Shown here: positions 57,949-64,000 of the stretch, in pieces
How positions within the stretch are numbered: the first letter of the stretch is position 1
How the letters are laid out: every line of letters starts with the position of its first letter
NCBI RefSeq assembly: GCF_900176165.1
Contig: NZ_FWWU01000009.1
Span: 2,234,501 to 2,298,500 of the forward strand
Length of the DNA stretch: 64,000 bases
Direction of reading: 5' to 3'
DNA from: Deinococcus hopiensis KR-140
Lineage (GTDB): Bacteria; Deinococcota; Deinococci; Deinococcales; Deinococcaceae
Notes under the pieces: generated by a model
Databases searched by the model: none
Seen by the model: the letters and a program-made list of their open reading frames with translations, nothing else
Told to the model about the DNA's origin: nothing
Position numbers and translations under genes: made by a program

Positions 57949-59034
57949 TCAAGCCTCCACGCCCACCACATCCGCCACGCTCCGCACCCCGTCACGCTCG
58001 AGCAACCGCGCCAGCCCCCGGTTCAACTGGCCCGGTAGGCCCGGCCCCTCGTAGATCAGGGCGGTATAGACCTCCACGAGGTTGGCCCCCGCGCGGATGC
58101 GGGCGTAGGCGTCCTCGGCGGTGAAGATTCCTCCCACCCCCACCACAGGCACCCGGCCCCGCGTCAGGCGGTAGGCCGCCCGCACCAGTTCCAGGCTGCG
58201 GGCGGTGAGGGGACGGCCGCTCAACCCGCCCGCCTCACCCCGGTGGGCGTGGGTCAGGCCGTCCCGGCTGAGGGTGGTGTTGTTGACGATCAGGCCCGCC
58301 GCTCCAGCGTCTACCACCGCACCGACGCTGGCCTCGAAGTCGGCGGGATGCAGATCGGGCGCGAGCTTGACCAGAACGGGCGGCGCCAAGCGGACGGTGC
58401 GGACGCGGGCGCGCTCCACCTCACCCAGCACGGCGCGCACCAGGGCCGCGAGGTCTCCCGCCGCCTGCAGGGCCCGCAACCCCGGCGTGTTGGGGCTGCT
58501 CACGTTGACCACGAAGGCGTCGGCCACCCCGTACAGGGCCGCCACGCACCGGCGGTAATCCTCCACCGCTTCCTCATTTGGCGTGGCCTTGTTCTTGCCG
58601 ATGTTGACCCACACCGGCGCGTGACGTTCGCGCAGGGCCGCGAGGCGGGTGCGCATGGCCTCCGTGCCGGCGTTGTTGAAGCCCATGCGGTTGATAAGCG
58701 CTTCGTCGCTCGGCAAGCGAAACAACCGGGGGCGGTCATTGCCCGGCTGTGGCTGTGGCGTCACCGTGCCCACCTCCACAAAGCCAAAGCCCAGCGCAGT
58801 GAAGGCGGGCACCGCCTGCGCGTTCTTATCCAACCCCGCCGCCAGCCCCACGGGCGAGGCGAAGGCCTGGCCCCACAGGGTCTGGCCCAGACGTGCGTCG
58901 GCAGGCGCGGTGAGGGCACGAACAGCGGCGGGCCAGGCTGGAACGCGCGACGCCATACCCAACCCCTGCAGGGTCAGGTGGTGGGCGTCTTCGGCGTCCA
59001 GTCGAAACAGGGCAGGTTTGATGCGGCGGTACAC
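57949..59034 (-). CDS. pyrD: dihydroorotate dehydrogenase (quinone), class 2
   Basis: Fourth step of UMP synthesis, FMN enzyme passing electrons to menaquinone. 361 residues: YRRIKPALFRLDAEDAHHLTL (membrane-binding N-terminal helices), SPVGLAAGLDKNAQ, EVGTVTPQPQPGNDRPRLFR, VNVSSPNTPGLR with the class-2 catalytic Ser, NTTLSRDG and VPVVGVGGIFTAEDAYARI. GTG 59034 was chosen because it lies seven bases after TATCCT (59042-59047); upstream in-frame starts would precede the promoter. It is separate from pyrRBC. Confidence 0.93.
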   Translation of the reverse strand: MYRRIKPALFRLDAEDAHHLTLQGLGMASRVPAWPAAVRALTAPADARLGQTLWGQAFASPVGLAAGLDKNAQAVPAFTALGFGFVEVGTVTPQPQPGNDRPRLFRLPSDEALINRMGFNNAGTEAMRTRLAALRERHAPVWVNIGKNKATPNEEAVEDYRRCVAALYGVADAFVVNVSSPNTPGLRALQAAGDLAALVRAVLGEVERARVRTVRLAPPVLVKLAPDLHPADFEASVGAVVDAGAAGLIVNNTTLSRDGLTHAHRGEAGGLSGRPLTARSLELVRAAYRLTRGRVPVVGVGGIFTAEDAYARIRAGANLVEVYTALIYEGPGLPGQLNRGLARLLERDGVRSVADVVGVEA

Positions 59035-59096
59035 GAGGTGCAGGATAGACGCACGGAGCAGAGGACCCAAGGCAGAGGGTCAGAAGAGGTCCTTTG

Positions 59097-59579
59097 TCAA
59101 CCCTCTGCCACCGGCCTTCTGACCTCGGCCCCCAGCACCAGCGGTTCCAACTGCACCAGCCGCGCGTGGTCCTGCTGCTCGCTCTCCAGGATCAGGTCCG
59201 CCAGGGTGGTGCCTCCCAGCACGTCACGCAGGGCGGTATCCACCCGCTGCCACAGGTTCTGGGTGCCGCATACCGACTGGCTGCCGCACACATGGTCTTC
59301 TTCCACGCAAGACACCGGCGCGATGCTGCCTTCCATCGCCGTCACCACGTCGTAGGCGTTGATGGCCGACGCGGCGCGGGCGAGGCGGTAGCCTCCGCGT
59401 GCGCCGCGCACGCTCTTGATAAAGCCGGCCCGCCGCAGGTTGCTGGCGATTTGCTCCAGGTAATGCTGACTGATGCCCTGCCGCTCGGACACGTCCTTGA
59501 GGGGCACGGCGTCTCCCCCCCGCCGCCCGATCTCAATCAGGGCGCGGAGGCCGTACTGCGCTTTGGTTGAAACCCACAT
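59097..59579 (-). CDS. Rrf2-family regulator with IscR-like cysteines
   Basis: 160-residue winged-helix regulator: STKAQYGLRALIEIGRRGGD, GISQHYLEQIASNLRRAGFI, VRGARGGYRLARAASAINAYDVV. Three cysteines at 91, 98 and 104 (C-x6-C-x5-C) match the 2Fe-2S ligand region of IscR (C-x5-C-x5-C), so it may sense Fe-S status, redox or NO. No isc/suf genes are adjacent. ATG 59579 lies six bases after TAAACT (59586-59591). Confidence 0.9.
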   Translation of the reverse strand: MWVSTKAQYGLRALIEIGRRGGDAVPLKDVSERQGISQHYLEQIASNLRRAGFIKSVRGARGGYRLARAASAINAYDVVTAMEGSIAPVSCVEEDHVCGSQSVCGTQNLWQRVDTALRDVLGGTTLADLILESEQQDHARLVQLEPLVLGAEVRRPVAEG

Positions 59580-59704
59580 GCGGGCAGTTTATCCCGGAAT
59601 TCAGGGTAGAAAGGGGGGATTTGGGGACAATAGGGGCCCTTTTACCCACAGCCCGCCACCGCGGCGAACCCGGCCTCCTCCCCTTTTCCGGTCTCCCGCT
59701 CCCC

Positions 59705-59710
59705 TACAAT
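59705..59710 (+). promoter_or_regulatory. -10 element TACAAT of the leaderless chorismate operon
   Basis: Seven bases before GTG 59718, the same hexamer and spacing as at plsY. Confidence 0.7.
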
Positions 59711-59717
59711 CCGGCGC

Positions 59718-61688
59718 GTGAAGGTCCCGCTGCGCTCCCCCCTGCCCGCACCATGCGCCGCGCTCTCCCCCGCCGACGTGCTCTTGCGGTTGCGGGCGGC
59801 GGGGGCACCGGGGGTGGCGCTGCTGGAATCGCTGGGACCGGCCTTGCCCTACGGCCGCTTCAGCTTTCTGAGCGCGTGGCCGGTGCAGGTGCAGGCGGAT
59901 CTGCCCGAGAGGCCTGTGGTCGAGGCCCTCTTTCCCGCCTGGTTGGGCGGCCTGAAATATGAGGCCGCCAGAGCGTTTGGCCTGGAGGCACACGGAGCGA
60001 GCGGTCCGGCGATGTGGTGGGGCCTCTACCCCAGCGGCCTGGTCTGGGACCGTGAGGCGGGGACGCTGGAGGTGGTGGGTGAGGCCGGGCACGCGAACTG
60101 GCTGGAGGTGCTGTCGCGTGATCCGGCCCCCATCCCCACCCTCACCGTGGGCGAATTCGGTGCGGACGATGTGGACTACCCGGCGGGCGTGCGGGCCGTG
60201 CAGGAGCTTATCCGGGCGGGCGAGGTGTACCAGGTCAACCTCTCCCGAGGGGTGCGGGCGCAGGCGGTGGGCGATCCCTTGGCCGCGTACCTCCGCCTGC
60301 GGGAGGTCAACCCCAGCCCCTTCATGGCCTTTTTGGATACAGGCGCGGAGGTGGTGGTGTCGTGCAGCCCCGAGCGGCTGGTGTTGTGGGAAGGGGACGT
60401 GATTTCAGCACGCCCCATCGCCGGTACCCGGCGGCGCGGCGAGACGCCGGAGGAAGACGCCGCCCTGGAAGCCGAGCTGCGCTCCAGCCCAAAGGAAGCC
60501 AGCGAGCACACCATGCTGGTGGACCTCGTGCGGCATGACCTGGGGCGGGTGGCCGCGGCAGGCACGGTGCGGGTCCCCGACTTCGGTCTGGTGGAGCGCT
60601 ACAGCCACGTAATGCACCTCGTCTCGGAGGTGACGGCGGAGGCCAAGACGGGCCTGACCGTTCGCGAACTGCTCACCGCCACCTTTCCCGGCGGTACGAT
60701 CACGGGGGCCCCCAAAGCGCGGGTCATGACGGCCATTCAGGAGCTGGAGCCCGGCCCACGCGGCTGGTACACGGGTGGGGTGGGGATCGTGAGCGGGGCG
60801 CGCGTGGACGTGAACATTTTGATTCGAACGGCGGGATTCAGCCGCGAGCAAGGCGGTCTTCCTCCTGGCGACGGGTGCCCGCTGACTGGCGCCCCCCTTT
60901 GGACCGCCTCCGTCCGCGCGGGTGGTGGCACCGTCATTGACGCCGATCCTACGCGAGAGGCGCAGGAGACGGTGCACAAGGCCCAGGCGCTGCTCGCCGT
61001 GCTGTCGGGGAAACCAGGGAGGCCAGCGCAGCCGCCCGCACCCCCGGTACCGGGACGGCCCTGGGCCCCACCGCCCGCCCGCTCGCATACGGGGCTGAAG
61101 GTGCTGCTGCTGGACAACCGCGACTCGTTCACCATGAACCTGGCCCACGACCTGCTGAGCCTGGGGGCGACGGTGGACGTACGCGCACAGGACGAAGATG
61201 CGGAGGTGCTGCTGGCCTCCGCCCCCGACGCGGTGCTGATCGGGCCGGGGCCCGGCACGCCGGGGAGCAGCGGCGCAACGCTGCCCCTGACCCGGCTGTG
61301 CCTGGAACGCGGCGTGCCGCTGCTCGGGGTGTGCCTGGGGCATCAGGCGCTGGGCGAGGTGCTGGGCGGACGGGTCGAACGCGCAGAGCCGGTGCACGGA
61401 CGCCCCGAAGGCGTAGTGCACGGCGGAGACGGGCTGTTTGCGGATATTGAGCGCGGCGCTCCCTTCGGCCGCTATCACTCGTTGGTGGTACGCGGCTTGC
61501 CGGAAAGGTACGTCACGGCCCGCAGCGCCGGCGGCGAAGTGATGGCCCTGGAGGTACCGGGACGCGCCGCCTGGGGCGTGCAGTTTCATCCCGAAAGCGT
61601 GCTGAGCCCAGCGGGCCGGGTGCTACTGGGCAACTGGCTGAGGCTCAGCCGGGAGCGGTCAGCGATCATTGATCAGGACTGGGCGTGA
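59718..61688 (+). CDS. fused chorismate-utilising synthase and glutamine amidotransferase (PabB-PabA type)
   Basis: 656 residues. An N-terminal ~430-residue chorismate-binding part (VRAVQELIRAGEVYQVNLSRG, SCSPERLVLW, ISARPIAGTRRRG, HTMLVDLVRHDLGRVA, FPGGTITGAPKARVM) is joined by a Pro-rich linker (~445-470) to a class-I GATase with LLLDNRDSFTMNLAHDL, nucleophile Cys in LGVCLGHQALGEV, and FHPESVLSP. The pabC-like gene overlaps downstream, so the likely product is 4-amino-4-deoxychorismate for folate. However, PIAGT is the anthranilate-synthase form of the motif (PabB usually has PIKGT), so a TrpE-TrpG-like activity is possible. Confidence 0.85.
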   Translation: MKVPLRSPLPAPCAALSPADVLLRLRAAGAPGVALLESLGPALPYGRFSFLSAWPVQVQADLPERPVVEALFPAWLGGLKYEAARAFGLEAHGASGPAMWWGLYPSGLVWDREAGTLEVVGEAGHANWLEVLSRDPAPIPTLTVGEFGADDVDYPAGVRAVQELIRAGEVYQVNLSRGVRAQAVGDPLAAYLRLREVNPSPFMAFLDTGAEVVVSCSPERLVLWEGDVISARPIAGTRRRGETPEEDAALEAELRSSPKEASEHTMLVDLVRHDLGRVAAAGTVRVPDFGLVERYSHVMHLVSEVTAEAKTGLTVRELLTATFPGGTITGAPKARVMTAIQELEPGPRGWYTGGVGIVSGARVDVNILIRTAGFSREQGGLPPGDGCPLTGAPLWTASVRAGGGTVIDADPTREAQETVHKAQALLAVLSGKPGRPAQPPAPPVPGRPWAPPPARSHTGLKVLLLDNRDSFTMNLAHDLLSLGATVDVRAQDEDAEVLLASAPDAVLIGPGPGTPGSSGATLPLTRLCLERGVPLLGVCLGHQALGEVLGGRVERAEPVHGRPEGVVHGGDGLFADIERGAPFGRYHSLVVRGLPERYVTARSAGGEVMALEVPGRAAWGVQFHPESVLSPAGRVLLGNWLRLSRERSAIIDQDWA

Positions 61689-62431
61689 AGCCGCTCCCCC
61701 CGGCGCTGGAGCATTCGGCGGGGCTGCACGGGGCCACCGCCTTTACCACCCTCCGGACACACTGGGGGGAGCCGCTGCACGCAAAAGCGCACCTGGCCCG
61801 GCTCTCGGACACCTGCACCTTTCTGGACCTGCCCGCTCCAGAAGGCGACTGGCCCCGGCTTGAGACCTGGCGCTGGGGCCTCCTGCGGCTGACGGTGGCG
61901 GCGGAAGGCACCTTCTGGTCCCACCGGCCCCTTCAACCCGGGCGGCGTCCGGAGGAGGGCGTGCGCGTCCACCTCACTTCAGGACAGGTTCATCCTCAAC
62001 TCGCTGGGCACAAAACCGGCAATTACCTTCCCTACCTGCTGGCCGGACGGGAAGCGGCGCGGGCGCGGGCGTTCGAGGGCTGGCTGACCGACAGCGCGGG
62101 ACGACTCGTGGACGGCGGGCGGACTTCGCCGCTGCTGGAGGTGGGGGGACGGTTGATCGTGCCGCAGGGCGGGTTGCCGGGGATCACCCGCGCTGCCTTT
62201 CTGGCAGGCAGACCGTTTGAGCAGCGCTCCGTCGCCGTGGAAGAACTGCTTCACCTCACCCGGGCCTGGATTTGCGGCAGCGGGGTGGGCGTGGTGCCGG
62301 TGCGGGAAATCTCGGGGCCAGGGGGGAAACTCACCCTCACCGCGCGGTGGCCTGATCCGGTGGACCCAGCGCTCGGGTGGCCGGAAGAACCCAGGTCAGC
62401 GGGCGGCGAGGTTTCCCCCACCGCCCGCTGA
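61685..62431 (+). CDS. pabC: aminodeoxychorismate lyase-like class-IV PLP enzyme
   Basis: 248 residues of the branched-chain aminotransferase / ADC-lyase family. The PLP Lys is in AGHKTGNYLPYLLAGREA and the Gly-rich ICGSGVGVVPVREISG closes the phosphate site; the usual TSRGNVF is DGGRTSPLLEV. Pairing with the upstream synthase supports 4-aminobenzoate formation. GTG 61685 overlaps the synthase stop (GTGA). Confidence 0.85.
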   Translation: MKPLPPALEHSAGLHGATAFTTLRTHWGEPLHAKAHLARLSDTCTFLDLPAPEGDWPRLETWRWGLLRLTVAAEGTFWSHRPLQPGRRPEEGVRVHLTSGQVHPQLAGHKTGNYLPYLLAGREAARARAFEGWLTDSAGRLVDGGRTSPLLEVGGRLIVPQGGLPGITRAAFLAGRPFEQRSVAVEELLHLTRAWICGSGVGVVPVREISGPGGKLTLTARWPDPVDPALGWPEEPRSAGGEVSPTAR

Positions 62432-62445
62432 CTTGAATCCTCGCC

Positions 62446-63045
62446 TCAGTGGCCGTCGTTGCCGCGGCGCTCGCTCTGGAGACGGCCGCCGCCGAGGGCG
62501 TCCTCCAGCCGCAGGGCTCCGTGCCGGCGCATCAACGTCAGGGCCTCGTCAGCGCGGGTGCCGTCGGGGTCACGGGCGATCACCAGCACGTTGCCCGAGC
62601 GGATGCCCCCGGCAAAGCGATCGGCCTGCGCGGCGGGCACGCCCATGCGGCGCAGCAGCTTCACGTAGTCGCCGTGGTCCCCGCCCGTCAAGGCCCCAAA
62701 CAGGCCACCGAGACCCGCTCCACCAATCAATCCGAACAGGCAGGCGAGCAGGCCGCCTTCCTGATAGATGCGGGTGGCGGGAAAGGCCAGAAACAGCAGC
62801 CAGATGGGGACGGTCAGGCTCAGGCCCGACAGCGCACCCACGATGATGCCGCGAATAACGTTGGTCACGCCCCCAGGCGCGCCGAGTTCAGGGCTGACGC
62901 CGGTGGCCTGCGCCAGATCATCCTCAGCCACCACGTCGGCCAGGGCAAAACCCAGATGGTCACGGTCAAAGCCGCGTGCCTGCAGGTCCGCCAGGACCCC
63001 CTGGGCCTGCTGCGGTTCACGAAAGAGGGCAACGACACTTTCCAT
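62446..63045 (-). CDS. glycine-zipper stress-type membrane protein
   Basis: 199 residues. The N-terminus matches the general-stress fold (ESVVALFREPQQAQGVLADLQARGF; YflT/DUF1269-like), a hydrophobic centre with two segments and a glycine zipper (GLIGGAGLGGLFGALTGG) follows, and the C-terminus repeats an alpha/beta unit (LLRRMGVPAAQADRFAGGIRSGNVLVIA). Function unknown; such proteins are often induced by stress. ATG 63045 lies seven bases after TACAAC, a -10 with one mismatch. Confidence 0.75.
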   Translation of the reverse strand: MESVVALFREPQQAQGVLADLQARGFDRDHLGFALADVVAEDDLAQATGVSPELGAPGGVTNVIRGIIVGALSGLSLTVPIWLLFLAFPATRIYQEGGLLACLFGLIGGAGLGGLFGALTGGDHGDYVKLLRRMGVPAAQADRFAGGIRSGNVLVIARDPDGTRADEALTLMRRHGALRLEDALGGGRLQSERRGNDGH

Positions 63046-63242
63046 TTCCCCGGTTGTATCACGCTTCCGAAGGCCAGCGCGAGGGACAAATCGGGGAGAA
63101 ACGCCTCATCTTTCGCCCACCCGGGCGGGCGAGCCTAACGGCCCGGCCGCCATCCTGTTCGCTCCCTGGCCGCTCAACGCTTGGACCGCCGGACCGTAGC
63201 CCCCCCGCAGGGGGCGGTACTTTCGGCCCGCCCTCCGTTTTC

Positions 63243-63248
63243 TATACT
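63243..63248 (+). promoter_or_regulatory. -10 element TATACT of the leaderless prenyl synthase gene
   Basis: Six bases before ATG 63255, near-consensus. A GC hairpin (CCCCC...GGGGG) lies at 63200-63217 just upstream. Confidence 0.7.
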
Positions 63249-63254
63249 GCGCGC

Positions 63255-64000
63255 ATGACGGGTGTGGCGGGGCTGATCCTTCCCGGCGTGGCCTTCGAGG
63301 CACGTCTGCGCGAGGTGCTGCGCTCCCGGGTGGAATTCATCGAGCTGATCGGCGAGGACCTCGTGGCGGCGGGGGGCAAGCGGGCGCGGCCCGCCGTGAC
63401 CTTTTTGGCAGCGCAGGCGCTGGGCGCGCAGCCCGGACACCCCGCGTGGGCGTCCGTCACGGACCTTGGGGTGTGCGTGGAACTGCTGCACTCGGCCTCG
63501 CTGCTGCACGACGACCTGATCGACGACGCCGACACCCGCCGGGGTCAGCAGGCGGCCTTTCGCCGCTTCGGCAACGTGGTCAGCGTGATGAGCGGCGACT
63601 TCATGCTTTCGCGGCTGCTGATGCTGCTCGCGGGCATGCCGCAGGGCGCAGCGCTGACCCGGGCCTTTGGGGAAGCCGCCTCGCTGATCTGCGAGGGCGA
63701 GGTGCTGCAGTTTCAGGTGGCGGCCTACGCGGAATATAACCTCCAGACCTACCTGGACGTGATTCACGGCAAGACGGCGGCGCTGGTGGAACTCGCCGCG
63801 GGTGCTCCCGCCCTGCTGCTGGGCGCGCCTGAGGCGCAGCGGACAGCCCTGGAGAGCTTTGGGCGCGAGTACGGCTTGGCCTTTCAGATGCAAGACGACC
63901 TGCTGGACCTCACCGCCGACGAGGAGACGCTGGGCAAGCCTGTCGGCGGCGACCTGCGCGAGGGCAAGGCCACCCTGCCCGTCTTGTACCTGCTGGACGG
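63255..64000 (+). CDS. polyprenyl diphosphate synthase, 5' part (runs off the window)
   Basis: Trans-isoprenyl diphosphate synthase that elongates farnesyl or geranylgeranyl diphosphate, probably for the menaquinone side chain. 248 codons are visible: GGKRARPAVTFLAAQALG, the first Asp-rich motif LLHDDLIDDADTRRG, GDFMLSRLL, HGKTAALVE, the second motif AFQMQDDLLDLTAD and GKPVGGDLREGKATLPVLYLL. The frame is open to the window end. Small residues rather than bulky aromatics before the first motif would allow a long product. Confidence 0.92.
   Translation, partial: MTGVAGLILPGVAFEARLREVLRSRVEFIELIGEDLVAAGGKRARPAVTFLAAQALGAQPGHPAWASVTDLGVCVELLHSASLLHDDLIDDADTRRGQQAAFRRFGNVVSVMSGDFMLSRLLMLLAGMPQGAALTRAFGEAASLICEGEVLQFQVAAYAEYNLQTYLDVIHGKTAALVELAAGAPALLLGAPEAQRTALESFGREYGLAFQMQDDLLDLTADEETLGKPVGGDLREGKATLPVLYLLD

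Overview
The window is chromosomal DNA of a Deinococcus-type bacterium. The evidence is very high GC, an archaeal-type prolyl-tRNA synthetase with a C-terminal zinc module, a GH13 amylosucrase (an enzyme known from this genus), a polyphosphate glucokinase, a giant TamB, and above all about twenty genes whose start codon lies 6-7 bases after a TANNNT -10 element, the leaderless-mRNA layout typical of Deinococcus. The species cannot be fixed from the sequence. I see no rRNA, tRNA, CRISPR array, prophage or intact insertion sequence.

Layout. 1-3.7 kb: a possible gene remnant, plsY, a small hypothetical gene, asd behind a threonine-type attenuator, and a rhomboid-family gene. 3.7-9.4 kb (mostly minus): tdk, rpmE, an amidohydrolase (perhaps the menaquinone-pathway deaminase), spo0M, ppgK and a GAF-GGDEF protein. 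9.5-14.9 kb (minus): rplT-rpmI, a decayed gene, amylosucrase, a NADAR protein, a DUF2171 protein and a decayed nucleotidyltransferase gene. 14.9-22.4 kb: proS, a half-size EamA transporter divergent from a Fur-family regulator, a SAM riboswitch with metY-metX, and a glycosyltransferase. 22.4-27.7 kb: folD, purH, a RidA protein behind a hypothetical gene, an FRG-domain gene and acyP. 27.9-39.5 kb: one 3868-codon tamB with 909-bp internal repeats. 39.5-46.4 kb: MFS transporter, small membrane protein, ABC-F ATPase, trhO, MOSC protein, Hsp20. 46.6-49.8 kb: pyrR-pyrB-pyrC with an unusual leader. 49.8-57.8 kb: a small acidic gene and a nitrate assimilation locus (nitrate reductase and narK divergent from nirB-nirD-hemD). 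57.9-64 kb: pyrD, an IscR-like Rrf2 regulator, a fused chorismate-utilising synthase with a pabC-like lyase, a glycine-zipper stress protein and the start of a polyprenyl diphosphate synthase.

How it works together. Three biosynthetic units appear to be controlled in their 5' leaders by three different means. asd seems to use ribosome stalling at Thr/Ile codons in an 8-residue leader peptide; metY-metX a SAM-I riboswitch with a terminator; and pyrRBC a 41-codon leader ORF that is read through the terminator and lies next to two PyrR-type loops. These leaders are the most interesting content. Many starts were moved to the codon that follows the -10 box at leaderless spacing.
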